Source: Isochrysis galbana
Taxonomy: Eukaryota > Haptophyta > Isochrysidales > Isochrysidaceae
DNA length: 64,000 nucleotides
Reading direction: 5' to 3'
Assembly (NCBI GenBank): GCA_018136815.1
Contig: CM030938.1
Coordinates: forward strand, 3,263,289-3,327,288
The first letter of the stretch is position 1. Each line of letters begins with the position of its first letter. The translations under genes and the position numbers were made by a program. Positions 22,181 through 33,200 of this stretch are shown piece by piece. The notes beneath the pieces are model-generated. The model saw only the letters and a program-made list of their open reading frames with translations, searched no databases and was not told the DNA's origin.

Positions 22181-22243
22181 AGCGAGGCGAGCGGTGGCAG
22201 CCCAGGAGCCGAGGAAGAAGGGAAGACAGGGTTTTCTTGTCTG

Positions 22244-22380
22244 TCCTATTTTAATCGTAGTGCTGAGGGACCGTGCCTCATCGGGAACGCAGCACCTTCC
22301 CCTTCCCCGCGATGGGTGTGTGGTGTGTGTGCGTGTGTGCGCGGTTGGTGCATGGCTCGTCCGGTGTATGTGGCTAGACA
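22244..22380. repeat. Dispersed repeat R2, copy 1
   Basis: Matches 42943-43062: shared blocks TAGTGCTGMGGGACCGT, CCCTTCCCCGCGATGGG, GCGCGGTTGGYGCATGGCTCGTCCGGTG and TGTGGCTAG. Here a GT-rich expansion lengthens the middle. Both copies lie upstream of minus-strand genes (DDX23 and KDM8), in the same orientation relative to the gene. Confidence 0.65.
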
Positions 22381-23805
22381 AGATGCAGAAAAAAAACATT
22401 CATGAAAATGTCTGATGAGCTTCTAGAGACACTCCCTTCGCCCTTCACCCTTCACCAGGTCAAGAGATAAGAGACTGAAACTGAAACCCCAAGTTTGGTT
22501 TTTTTTTTCGACTGAGCCCCAAGGGAGGGGGGTACATAATACCCTCCTCCTCGTCGACGCAGGATCACCTAAACTTTTAAGGATGGGGCGGCGGCACGCC
22601 ACCTCACTTTACAGGGGGCATTGTGAACAACATCATCATCATGAATCCACCTATAAAAATGACCATCTTCTCCAAGGCCAAGGCCAAGGCCGGCTTGAAA
22701 GGCAAAAGCGCGACCATCAGATCAAAGTGACATATGGCCTGTGCTTTTATGCGCGTTGTGCTCGTTAGCGGATGTGAATTTTAGCGATGCGTCGCACCAG
22801 GAGGAGCAAGTTGGTGTGACAATTCCCCCACTGCTGCCCCCTTATTTATGAGACGGCCAGCATGAAAGCGACGGGCGAGGCGACTGCCGCCGCAATGACC
22901 ATAGGTGCCACGAGTGCGGCCCCGATGGTCATGGGTGTGGTCCACTTGAACTTGAACTTCTCCTTGCTGGAACTGTTATTAAGCTGCCTGCTGCTTGAAT
23001 ACCTCGACAGTGACAGTGAGTATGATGATGCCAACTAAAGGTGCGGGACTTCTACCGTCCCCGCTCTGACACTTGTGACTTCCAATAACCCCCCCCTCCT
23101 CTGCGCCAAAGGCGCGGGACTTCTACCGTCCCCATTGTGACTGCCCCCCCCCCCCCCCTAGGGAATAAACTTCACTGGGCTTTTCACATGCGCCTCCTGT
23201 GAAAAGGTCACACTGCTTGTGAAGAGATTGGGCCCCCTCACGGTATGATTATTCTCGACCCCCTTCCCCCCGCCGAGTCCCCCCCCCCCCCCAGCCGCCG
23301 AGTCCCTCGCCCCCCGCCGAGCTCCCCCAACCCCTCGCCTCCCCCCTCCCACTCCCCAGCCGCCGAGCCGTCCCCCAGCCGCCCAGCGCCCCAGCTCCTC
23401 TATCCGCCGAGCGCCCCAGCCCCACCCTGCAAACCGCAGACAAATCCCCAAGGGGAGGATGAACACGAAGTCGAGCAAGAATACGAAGACGACTACTCAC
23501 AGATACCTCCTCTCGATCGCGGCAAAACCGCCTTCAAGTAGCTGCCCATTGTTGCAGCTGGCTTGCTGGTACATTGCAATTGTCGAAAAAGCCACGCTGC
23601 TTCTTCATCCGGGCAATGGATGCTCTTGTTGTCCAATACGAGAAAGTCGCCAAAGTCGACAAAGAAGCAAGCGTGCCGATCTGCCCCAGCTACAAAAGCA
23701 ATTTCTTTGTACTTTGACGTCTTGGACTGTGGACTGTGGTATCTCTCCAAAGATAGCCCCAAAGAACGGGTCCCACTGGAGGCTATCCCATGATAGCCAA
23801 GCTGC
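22381..23805. other. Intergenic, repeats, no firm gene
   Basis: Holds two copies of GCGGGACTTCTACCGTCCCC (about 23042 and 23115) and a C-rich minisatellite of GCCGAGTCCCC-type units (about 23268-23440). A minus-strand frame at 23034-22846 would encode 62 residues ending in a hydrophobic alanine/valine segment, but nothing supports it. A minus-strand frame at 23762-23493 may belong to the gene region that follows. Confidence 0.4.
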
Positions 23806-24725
23806 CTACATGGGTAGCGAGTCCAGGATCTGCTTGCAGTCGAACTCGCGCTTCGGTTTGACGAGCGGCGCGAGGATCAGGAGGCACATGTCGCGTCCGA
23901 CCCCGTTGCCCCACAGGAAGGTGAGCATCTTGAGCCGGCCCGAGTGCTTGAGCGTCCAGCGAGAGAACAACAGGTGCGCCATCCACGTGGGGAGGGTGTC
24001 TGCGCCGATGGCGTGGAGGAGCGCGTCGCGCGCTTCGAGGTGCTTCTGCACCTTTACCTTTGTACCTTTCAATTTTATCACACAAACAGTACCCTATCCA
24101 TGTGACAAAATTTTGTACCTTTGTGCACTCACTCTCAAGCAGCACACACATGGCAAACACACTTGCAAATCGCTGGCGCATGGAACATGCGACGCTTCTT
24201 GCCGGGGGCCATGGCAGGCTCCTCTTCTGGCTCTTTCTTCACCACGACGGCCGAAGGATCGGAGCGCACACGGAGTAAAATTCCATCATCTACGCTTGAC
24301 GAAGCTGACTCGTACGCAGGCTCGTACGACTTCTTGTTCTTCTGCTTCTCGTAGGACAGAAGAAGACGCAGCGCGCGAAGTCGTGCACGCTGAGAGCGGT
24401 TGATCTGGCGCTCGTTCTCGAGAGATGTCTTCATCTGGTCGTTGAGGCGAGCGATGTCGTGCAGGTAGTGGTCCATGAGCGCCATCTGCGCTGCTGAGGC
24501 ATTGCACAGTCGCGCAACGAGCACGAGGTCGTACTCGACATTCGAGGTCGTCAGGTTCTGCGCCAACGCCTCGGTCTCGAAGTCCTTGTACTCGCGCAGG
24601 ATCTTGATGCGAATCGTGACGGGGGCCGACTCGTCTCCACCGAAAGTGGGAGACGAGTCAGCTACGTCGAAGAGCTGCTGCGAGTAGGCCCTTCCCCTCG
24701 GCCCTATGGCTACGTAAACTCTCAC
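23806..24725 (-). CDS. Unrecognised gene, probably two or more exons
   Basis: Two minus-strand coding-like blocks. Block 1 (24725-24135) starts MRVYVAIGPRGRAYS, carries a helical segment LMDHYLHDIARLNDQMKTSLENERQ and an acidic/basic stretch KKEPEEEP...PGKKRRMF. Block 2 (about 24041-23806) reads KHLEARDALLHAIGADTLP, LLFSRWTLKHSGRLKMLTFLWGNGVG and ends CKQILDSLPM-stop; an acceptor GTGCAG lies just before it. I do not recognise the family. The 5' side abuts the LINE insertion at 24756, so upstream exons may lie beyond it. Low confidence that this is one functional gene. Confidence 0.3.
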
Positions 24726-24778
24726 GTGGCATAGTGGTTCAACCCACCGCCTCCAACTATCGTTAAAACGATAGGGTC

Positions 24779-27058
24779 ATGGAGCGCGCGCCGCCGCCCG
24801 CTCTCGCTGCCGCTGCCCTCGCCATGATGGACGAAGAGCTCACGGACACGCCGCTGTCGCCGAAGCGACCGCGCCAGGACGACCCCCCCAGTCAGGTGGG
24901 CACAGGAGCCGGCGGGCCGCGCCCGCGCACCACCAAGAACGACATGTGCAAAGCCGCCATGCTGGCACCAGCCAGCATGCAACACACCTCCATCACAACC
25001 CACAGCCACACCGAACACAGAACACCAGAGGGACGACTCCACAGGGTAGGCCCCCGGGCCGGGACCCTACACAGCCGCGTTACCGCCCTCGTGCTCCGGC
25101 GCGAGGGGCTGGCCCGGCGCCCTACAAGACAGGACCCCATTGGGGAAATGTTGCACCAGAACAGACAATGGAGAGAACAACTTGGGACCCCCATCAGGGG
25201 AGACAGAGACAGAAGAGAGGACTGTCACGGGGAGGCACCCCTCACAGACGCCGAGAATCAGACGGACGACCGCGCCTCGAGCACGGAGACGACCAGCAAG
25301 ACACTGGCCCTGGAGACCCAACAAGACCAACACAAACACGAAAATGAGCCAACACAACAAACACCCCACACAAAACTCAAGAGAGAGAGAGACAGCATGG
25401 TAGACGCATTGAGCCAATTGGACCCTAGAACAACAAGACTAGGCAGAAGACTAACCTCGTATCCCCCCTCGGCCACCCAGGTGGCCCTCCTCGACGAAGA
25501 CCTAGAGCCCGAGCTCCAAGAGGAGGCCGAGTTTCCGGACTCCCACAAAATCGTCATCACCTTTACGGCGTACGAGAAGGGCCATAAGGCCAAGGACGAG
25601 GAGACTTTAGGCGCCATTGTGGCACACCTCAACAAACTAGAGGGCGTCGACCTGGAACCTGACTTTTTGTCTAAGAGCGCCTCCGGCCCATGGGAAATAA
25701 TGGTCACGGCGGATTGCGCGAATCAGTTTCGCGAGATGTACAAAGACGTAGTCGACTTTCGCAAGGCGGGCATTCCGTGCCCAATAGCGGTCAAATATCA
25801 AACTCTCGACGAAAAACTCAAGGGGCTACCCCGGGCGTCCGATAAAGCGGTAGCCGGAGCCTTCCAAGATGTATCGGCGCACCTAGTGGTGCGTAACTAC
25901 AAGTTCGAGCTCAAGAGTATCATTACGATAAGCTCGCTCGCCAAGGCGGTAGAGAATCAAGGCTTCTACTTTCTCCAAGGCAACCAAGAAAGGACCAAGA
26001 TCCTCACTAAAGAAGGGGTCCTAGTAACCCAAGGTAAGAAAGAAGTCTACCACCTTTACGTGACAGTATATTCTATACCTAGATACTGGTTGCAGACACT
26101 GGCAGCCCCTAGATCATTCCACACGGCGGTTAAAAGAGCCGTAGAAAGAATCATGTGGACAAACGCACGCACCGGCCGGAAGCTACAATGGATAAAGCAC
26201 CCTGAGATCCCGATAAAAAACACTTTGGAGGAAGGGCCACATCTAGGGCTGGGACTGCTCGACTGGGGCAACCATGTCAAAGCTTTACAAGCCAAATGGA
26301 TCCTAAACTATCTTGACGCACGCCAAGCACAATGGAAACAAGTGCTTGACGCGTGGTTCTGCCGCACAAACCTGGGGAGAGCAGCGGTTCTCTCGACGGT
26401 CCCCACGAACAAACTCACCGATGGAATAGCGGGCACGAGTAAACTTCCCGAGTTTTGGAAGCAGGCGCTAAACAACATTCGCGAACTTAAACTCACATCA
26501 CTGAAAGTAAGTAGAGAAGGAGCACTCTCGCAACCCATGTGGGGTAGCCCGACGCACCCGGGACCTAAAATAAACCCCATATGGGCAAAACTATGGAACA
26601 AGCTTGAATGTAATACCATACATAACGTATTCAAAGACCACGAAGCGAACACGCCCTATAGCAGGGCTGAATGCGCGCAATACCTCAGGAACAATGACAC
26701 GTATATACACTTCCAGGGAGATTATATCCCAAGAGACAAATTCTTGGAAACATGGGATACGATAGTCAGACACGCCAAGGCGACACTGGCAGCGGTAGAT
26801 AAGACGGCCGAACTAGAATGCGCACCACCGGGACGAGAAGAGGTCGACAATGAACACATCTCGGAAGAACCGACGCCCGAACTGCGAATAACGGTAGACG
26901 GGGAATACTATGTGAACATCAAGGAGATATGGCACGAAGCGGAACTCTCATACCTAGGCACGCCCATAATCGGAAAAAGACTACCCGCCGCACCCTCGAA
27001 CTTAGACCCATCCCCACCGGCGCAATGGGGGGAGGATACAAAACCAACAAGAGACTAG
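24779..27058 (+). CDS. LINE protein: N-terminal ORF region fused to RT thumb/C-terminal region
   Basis: 759 codons open across an internal deletion. Residues 1-215: Pro/Arg-rich region with NLS-like SPKRPRQDD. Residues ~215-425: a folded-looking domain (DSHKIVITFTAYEKG, GPWEIMVTADCANQFREMY, FRKAGIPCPIAVKYQ) that may be the ORF1 nucleic-acid-binding domain. From ~430: YSIPRYWLQTLAAPRSFHTAVKR onward, the post-RT region shared with the LINE at 3960-5724. The catalytic FADD motif is absent. The frame is lost at a run of six G (27027-27032) and runs to a stop at 27058; the homologous reading continues in the next frame. Confidence 0.75.
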   Translation: MERAPPPALAAAALAMMDEELTDTPLSPKRPRQDDPPSQVGTGAGGPRPRTTKNDMCKAAMLAPASMQHTSITTHSHTEHRTPEGRLHRVGPRAGTLHSRVTALVLRREGLARRPTRQDPIGEMLHQNRQWREQLGTPIRGDRDRREDCHGEAPLTDAENQTDDRASSTETTSKTLALETQQDQHKHENEPTQQTPHTKLKRERDSMVDALSQLDPRTTRLGRRLTSYPPSATQVALLDEDLEPELQEEAEFPDSHKIVITFTAYEKGHKAKDEETLGAIVAHLNKLEGVDLEPDFLSKSASGPWEIMVTADCANQFREMYKDVVDFRKAGIPCPIAVKYQTLDEKLKGLPRASDKAVAGAFQDVSAHLVVRNYKFELKSIITISSLAKAVENQGFYFLQGNQERTKILTKEGVLVTQGKKEVYHLYVTVYSIPRYWLQTLAAPRSFHTAVKRAVERIMWTNARTGRKLQWIKHPEIPIKNTLEEGPHLGLGLLDWGNHVKALQAKWILNYLDARQAQWKQVLDAWFCRTNLGRAAVLSTVPTNKLTDGIAGTSKLPEFWKQALNNIRELKLTSLKVSREGALSQPMWGSPTHPGPKINPIWAKLWNKLECNTIHNVFKDHEANTPYSRAECAQYLRNNDTYIHFQGDYIPRDKFLETWDTIVRHAKATLAAVDKTAELECAPPGREEVDNEHISEEPTPELRITVDGEYYVNIKEIWHEAELSYLGTPIIGKRLPAAPSNLDPSPPAQWGEDTKPTRD

Positions 27059-27879
27059 AATACCCGCTGGCGGACGAATATACATTAGACGGCAAGACGC
27101 CGCTGGACGGCACCGGGGTAGAACATCTAACCGAGGCACTTCAGCGTAAAGACCGTAAACGCAAACGCCTCACGGGGCCGGCCAAATGGGAGGAAAAACT
27201 CCAAATACCAGGGGATACATGGACGCACCTGGCGCGACTATACACCACGCCAATGGTAACGGCGAGGGACATGCACCTACACTTCAAACATATCACACAC
27301 AGGCGAGTGGGCACGTACAACCGCTTTCCAGACAGAGCCAACACGTGCCGCATTTGTGGGGAAACGGATGAATCCTCGATACACCTAGGCGAATGCCCCG
27401 GGATAACTAACATCCTAGGCGAACTGAATAAAATTGCACGGTTCACACCGGGATTAGAAAGGAGCAGAGAAGAAACCATAGTAGACAACCTATTCATCTA
27501 CCCAAAAGGGGACGCCCCGAAAGCGATATACGTACTATACCTATTAGCGTGGAGATACATACTCACAGACTTCTATAGGATACATTACGACGGCATCAAA
27601 TTCTCGGAAGAATCCATACTAATAAGAATAATAGAGAGATACACCATACTAAGTAAAGCACTCCTCTTCGCACAAGAAACCGACTCGGCGAGAACCGCCC
27701 AAGCGGGCAGGGGAAGACAGCCTAAAAAAAGGATAGACATGAATGATTTGAGACCCGTTTTCAACAGGAACGACAAAGGCGGTCTTAAGCCCAGCGCGGA
27801 GCTAGTGGAACTAGCCTCCAAGCTGGGGATCGCACACGCTGTCGAGGGGACCACGGAACAAGGGAACAAGGGAAACTGA
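27033..27879 (+). CDS. LINE protein C-terminal part with CCHC zinc knuckle
   Basis: Continues the LINE protein in the next frame after the G run: NKRLEYPLADEYTLDGK, WTHLARLYTTPM, LHFKHITHRRVGTYNRF, then knuckle CRICGETDESSIHLGEC (C-x2-C-x7-H-x4-C), LYLLAWRYILTDFYRI and FNRNDKGGL. All blocks recur in the LINE at 54396-55629, which shows that this is the family's true C-terminus. Stop at 27879, then a 306-bp 3' UTR. Confidence 0.75.
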
Positions 27880-28203
27880 AACATCGATACACCTACCTAA
27901 ACCGCTGGTAGAGACATTGGAACCTGGATATAAACCAAACAAATAAAAGGCGACCAGACGGACACACTCGACAACAAAGACAATTCCAGAAGGCCTGCCC
28001 GGACCCCACACTCTAAACCAGGCCTCAGGTAGCGCACCGAGGCCGGACCCCGGAAACCGAAGAAAAAGGAAAGAAGGGGGGCAGGGGAAGAGGTGGAGGG
28101 AGGGATGATAAGGGCGGTGTAGATAGCGAAGGGAAGTCCCGTAACTAGTAGGTGTGTAGCCCTGAATCTTCAGAAGTTTTTTTTTTTCAACCCACCGCCT
28201 CCA

Positions 28204-28680
28204 CCAACCTTTTGCTCTGGGTCGCGAGTTCGAGTCCGGACAGAGCGCTCTGCAGTTCGAGCCCCGCTCCTTCTCCTCTCCGCTCTTCTTCTACAGTTAA
28301 ATTCCGCGCTCTTCTTCTACCAGTAAAAAATCTTGCCTTCTTCTACCGTTAGAAATCCTGTCTTCCTACTGTTAAAAATTCCGCCTACCGTTAAAATCCT
28401 GCCTCCGTCGCCTTGCCAAGACATTTCCTCTGCCTTCCTGCCGACTTCCTTGCCAGTTCCTTCCGCCCCGGTTTCCCGCTTGTCTCGAAATCGGTTTCAC
28501 CGCATTAAGACCAAGCTTAGTGGGGAAACTCTCCGTCCAGTTCCGTTACCCGAAAATCTCGTTCATCTCGTCGGGCCCTCGGGCCATCTCGTTCATCTCG
28601 TCGGGCCATCTCGGCCATCTCGTTCATCTCGTCGTCGGGCCATCAGGCCATCTCGTTACATCTCGTTCATCTCGTTACAA
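28204..28680. repeat. Two short tandem-repeat arrays
   Basis: About 28290-28410: imperfect units of CTACYGTTAAAAATYCTGCC type. About 28556-28676: units of CATCTCGTTCATCTCGTCGGGC type with variable length. No gene here except the overlapping fragment starting near 28656. Confidence 0.6.
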
Positions 28681-28958
28681 TCCAAGCTGCGGCTTTGATT
28701 TCCACAGTTGGTGGCTGGCCCGACAGCGAGACTTTGGCTCGAGTAGCGCCCCAACTCGATCTTGTAGTTGAAGACGAGGAAGTTCGCGAACTCGTCGTAC
28801 AATTGAGGGTTGCAAGCCTTCTCCTCGGAGAGCTCCTCAAAGGGATGAGGCGCAAGAGCACCACGCACCTCCATATTAGGCAGCGAAGACTGAAAGAGCT
28901 CGAAGATGCGGACGACATTCTTCTTTTGTCTTTTGCGCCATCCATGAGAGCCTTCTAG
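28656..28958 (-). CDS. Unrecognised ORF fragment
   Basis: 101 codons: MLEGSHGWRKRQKKN, SLPNMEVRGALAPHPFEEL, CNPQLYDEFANFLVFNYKIELGRYSSQSLAVG. The LYDEFANFLVxxYKI..YSSQSLAVG part looks faintly like the N-terminal core-binding domain of tyrosine recombinases, but I would not assign it. The last ~25 residues run into the tandem repeat. It may be an exon of the gene split off by the LINE at 24756-28185. Confidence 0.25.
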   Translation of the reverse strand, partial: LEGSHGWRKRQKKNVVRIFELFQSSLPNMEVRGALAPHPFEELSEEKACNPQLYDEFANFLVFNYKIELGRYSSQSLAVGPATNCGNQSRSLDCNEMNEM

Positions 28959-30237
28959 CATCGAGAATCGAGGCGAGGCTGGCGAGAGGAGAGAGGCGAG
29001 GTAGGGTGTGAGTGAGGCGAGGGCAGCAAGGGTGTGTGTGTGGAGAGTGGAGGGTGGGGGAGGTAAGATCGAGGAGTGGGCGGGTGCGAGCGTGCGAGCG
29101 CGACGGCAGGTGGGATGGGGCAGGTACTACGCGCGCCTCTTCAGCCCCCCTCCCCTCTTCTCTCTCCTCCCCTCCTTCATTTTTATTTAACGTTATTCTT
29201 TCGAGTGTTCTTTCTGGGTCGGGGGCGTTCGAGGGTCGGGGGCGTTCGAGTTCGAGCGAGAGATTTAGTGTTACGCTGTTACGCTCGAGCGATCTACTTT
29301 AGTCTTACCCTCGGGCGAGATCTAGTCTCGTGGTCGGTCCGGAGTTGAGAGGCGGGGGTAGTCCGGAGTTGCGGCGTGTTCCCCAAAGTACGCTGAATTC
29401 GTGCTACTTTGCAAACTCCAATTTTTGAGGTGCCCCGCACCTCCCCCACTGAGAAAATCGGACCGTGAAACTCAGATTTTCGGACCCCAATTTTCTCTCG
29501 GGGTTAGTATGCGTACATCATAGGCCCTCACACAACAAGAAAACCCTCACCAGATCGCTGGCGGCGCGGCGGGGACGTCGGCGTCTTCCTCCCTTCGCCC
29601 TCCATTTGAATTTTCTTCTCTCATCGAATTCTTCTCAAACGTGTGGACCTCCCCCCCCCCTTTCCCCTTTCCCCTCCCCCTTCCCCATATATTTCTTCGC
29701 CCCTATTCTGAGACGACCCGCTTCTCTTCCCAGTGCAGGCAGTCCTTGAGTTTTCTTCTCCCTACTCCGTCTTTCTTTCTTGTCCTCTTTGCCTTCCTTC
29801 TTCCTTCTCTCTGCACGTCAATCTCTCTCTTCTGTACGCCCTACCACCCTCCTCTCCTCTTCTACTCGCATCGCACATTGTCCCCTCTCTCTCTTCTCTC
29901 TCCTCGCCAAGTAATGTTCTATCATCGTGTGTCTTCCCTTCTGATTCTCTGTTTCTCTTTCTCCTCTACTCTACGCCTCTGACCCTTTTCCCTCTTTACT
30001 CTAATATGGGCACGTACCTCTACTATCTACTCTGGAGACCCGCTCTCTCTTCGCTCCCACTTGTTTGTACTACCTAGTATCTTCTTCTCTCTTCTCTCTC
30101 TCACCCGCAATCTCTCTCCTCTCTCTCTCTCCCCCTCTCCTCCGCCCTGCCGTCCGATCTGACGAGGGAGAGGCAGAGAAGGAAGAGGAGAGAGAGGGAT
30201 AACGGACAGAGAGAGCGCACGCGCGCGGCCGCGCGGC
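28959..30237. promoter_or_regulatory. Upstream region of the RPGRIP1L-like gene
   Basis: No gene seen. 29215-29250 holds two copies of GGGTCGGGGGCGTTCGAG. From about 29640 to 30160 the strand is strongly pyrimidine-rich (CT tracts), ending about 75 bp before the ATG; likely promoter and 5' leader. Confidence 0.4.
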
Positions 30238-33200
30238 ATGCCGTCCGAGATTCGGCTTCACGTGCATGAGCTGCTCCTCTCCGCTGACGCCTCGCGCGCT
30301 GCAGACGGCCGCGTGAGCCTCTCCCTCGAGTCTGCCGACCCTCGGCTCTTTGAATCTGCCTCCTCCTCCTCCCCTCTCTCTCTGAGCAGCGAGGGGCGGG
30401 TGAGTGTGGAGTGGGGCAGACGCATCGAGCTCTTTCCAGGTGGCCGCGCATGGGACGCGCTCAGCAGCGCGCTGGCATCGCACGCGAGGGAGGACTCGGA
30501 CATCTACCTCTCTGTGAGAGCGGAGAGCGGAGCACCCATTGGCGAAGCCTTTGTCAATCTTGAGGAGATCCTCGCCCAAGGGAAGGACATGACGCGCGAG
30601 AGCGTCAAGCTGCTCGGTCGGGACGACAAGGTCGTTGGCCGCCTAACCGTCTCGGTCGAGGCGCTTCAAGCGCTCAGGCTGGTGCAGTCGGGAGGCGGCG
30701 GAGGGCTAGCGTCCATGGTGCTCGCTGCTGCCGCCAAGACCGCATACAGCTCCACAAGTGAGGCTGCGGCCCCAACGGTGGCCAAATCGGGCTCGTGGGC
30801 CACAAACCAGCTGGTGATCGCGGTGCACAAACTGCTGGTCCTCGCAGATGCGCTACCTGCTGGCGAGCTTCCAGAGGTGAGCGTAAGCATAGAGCCGGCG
30901 GACAAGGCGCTCATCGAAGGTAGAACCCTGCAGACGACCCGGCGCCGGCTGGGGAAAGACGGCGCAGCTGACTGGGATTGGTCGCACACTATCGAGTTGT
31001 TGCCGGGAGGCCAAGCTTGGGAGGCACTCAGGCGCTCACTCGCCTCGGAGGGGCGCGAGGACTCAGACATCTACTTTATGGTGCACCGCTCGGGCGGCTT
31101 GAGTGTGGGCGAGGCATACGTCAACCTGGAGGAGATGCTCGCATCGGAACGGGACCTCGCCTTTGAAAATCTCAAGGTGCTCGGAGCCGATGACAAAGTG
31201 GTTGGCCGCCTCACCGTGTCGGTCACGGCCGTCGAGGCCATGCGGCGCACCAAGGACGCATCCGCAGCGACTGGGGCAGCGCCGCCATCAGGGCATGCGG
31301 CCGCAGCGCGCAAAGTCCGATTCGACCACGCGCCCGCCACCGCCGCCGCAGGCGAGGCTCGAGCTGTCCCGGTGGTGACGCCCACCACATATCACCTTGC
31401 TCCGGGAGAGGTGGGCGTACCCGTGCGCCTTCTCAAAACCACCGAGCTGGGCCTTCTACTGAGCCGGCGGGGGATTGCTTTGCCACAGGATCGGGAGTCG
31501 CATGCTCAGCTGCTCGAGACATGCCGCTCACATGGGCTTTTCACAGTCGCTCCAGCCGAGCTGCACGACGTTCGCTCCCTTATCGAGAGGGACAATTCGG
31601 CGCCTGGGGCGCTGCACGCGGCCATCCGGGGCACGGGCACGGGCACGAGCTCACCTCAGCTCACGCTGCGTGTAGGCGACTTCGCCCTGGCACCTGCCGC
31701 CCAATCCTCGCTCAGTCTCGGTGCTCGCCTTCGGCTCAAGGTGGAGATACCCGGAATGGCCGGCGCTAGAGGTCTGCAAACTGAATCAGTGCAGCCCGTC
31801 AATGGCCGCACCAGCTTTGCGTGTACGCGAACGGTTGATGCAAATCAAGACGCTCCGACGTGGGCTGCGCTTGTGGAGGCGCTCGCTGCGAAGGATGACG
31901 ACGCGTCAGACGTTCTCTATAGCGTATTCGCCGAGGATGGTCGCGGCACACCCGCAAGAGGACCTCTCGGTGAAGGTTACGTGAACCTCAAGCACTTGGT
32001 TGCTCGGGAGCGGGAGCTTCGGTCTCATCGAATAGAAATTCTAAACGATGAGGACTCGCTCGTGGGGACACTCGATGTCTCCATCGAGGGGGTGCAGGCA
32101 ATGAGAGCGTTGGAGGAGGCCGCCTCGGATCGATCGAGCGCGCCCCCACGCGCTGACGTGAATTCGCCGATGAATAGCGGTGTCAGTGGCTCGCCACACG
32201 CGGGAGTCGCGGAACTGACCGCCCAAGTGAGCGAGTCGGTGCCACGGAAGCGGCACCATGGCCATCGCCAGGAGATGCCACGGAAGCCCGAGGAATGGAC
32301 GGCCATTGGCGAGGCCAGGGAGACCTTGGCACGCCGTCGAGGCCGTAACATTCAGCCGGCGGCGGAGCAGGTACAATCGGCGCGAAGCCGGGCCGAGCAG
32401 ACGGAGGCCGCGCAGCGCGACGCCCAAATTGCCAGAGATGCGAGCAAGCAGCTCAAAATTGCGGAGCGTGAGCTTGAACAAGCACGGAGGGACGAGGAGA
32501 TGCGGAGGAGTGGTGTCAGCTTGCGCAATGAGACCGAGCGAGATCGTGCCGCGGCGTTGTTGCAAGCACGCATCCGAAAGCGCAACCAGACCGGTGGGCA
32601 CACCGGCTCCCATACGGGCGGTTCTGCCACCTACAGCCGAGCAGCCGGACGAGCTGCCACGGATTCTACGTCAAGAAGGACCCCGAGCAGCTCACCTCCC
32701 ACCACGCTGCCGAGGTATGCTGCGACGGGTGGCCCGCCCGACGCAAGGCGCGGCTCATTTCCGCAAGACACCAACTCCTCGACTGAAGTCGAGAGGGCCC
32801 TCGTCGTCGCCTTCGAACGTCTCGGCGAAGCCAAAGCGCAGCTCACCCTGGCTCAGAAAGCCAACCTCCACTTGGAGAAGCAGTTGGCGATTGTACATGA
32901 TGAAAAGGCGCAGCTCACACGAAAGTTGAACGCGACGCGAACAGAATGTGAACAGCATCGCGCCGTCATGGCGAGGCGGCACCTTGCTCAAGCAGGTCCC
33001 AAGGGCACCGGTAAGGCGCAGCAAGCATACTATAATCGGTCGACCGAAAGATCCGCCCTGATGAGCGCCACGTCGCGTGCACAGAGTGCCAAGATTCAAC
33101 GACAGATATTGTCCGCTCGCGCCGGCTCAGAACAGCAACTCCAGAGGTCACACCGGAGATTAGAAGAGCTTCAGGACGCCCTTGCCACGGAGCAGCGTCT

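Larger units (their letters stand above)
24756..28185 (+). mobile_element. LINE (L1/Tx1-like), both ends present, internally deleted, 18-bp TSD
   Basis: Flanked by identical TTCAACCCACCGCCTCCA at 24738-24755 and 28186-28203, which fixes the ends. 5' terminus: hairpin ACTATCGTTAAAACGATAG, ATG at 24779. 3' UTR 27880-28185 ends CCTGAATCTTCAGAAG plus a T tail, a small terminal stem-loop. Encodes the N-terminal ORF region and the post-RT C-terminal region with a CCHC knuckle (CRICG...HLGEC), but no endonuclease or RT core. Homology to the minus-strand LINE resumes at TATATTCTAT (about 26069). About one frameshift separates the two coding parts. It is therefore non-autonomous, whether deleted before or after insertion. 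It landed inside a tRNA-like sequence. Confidence 0.9.
24720..28247 (+). other. tRNA-like (pol III box) sequence split by the LINE
   Basis: Left of the insertion is TGGCATAGTGG (24727-24737), a good A-box match; right of it is GAGTTCGAGTCC (28226-28237), a good B-box match. Without the LINE and one copy of the duplication, the boxes would start about 52 bp apart, normal for a tRNA or tRNA-derived SINE. The acceptor and T stems do not pair well, so I do not call an intact tRNA gene. Confidence 0.4.

Noticed and set aside
22846-23034. 62-residue minus-strand ORF with a hydrophobic C-terminus
   Set aside because: No homologue recognised, no clear context, within chance length for GC-rich DNA.
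24720-28247. An intact tRNA gene split by the LINE
   Set aside because: A and B boxes fit but acceptor and T stems do not pair; kept only as a tRNA-like sequence.
28556-28676. Regular CATCTCGTTCATCTCGTCGGGC repeats, CRISPR-like at a glance
   Set aside because: Units are contiguous and vary in length, with no unique spacers; this is a eukaryotic tandem repeat.
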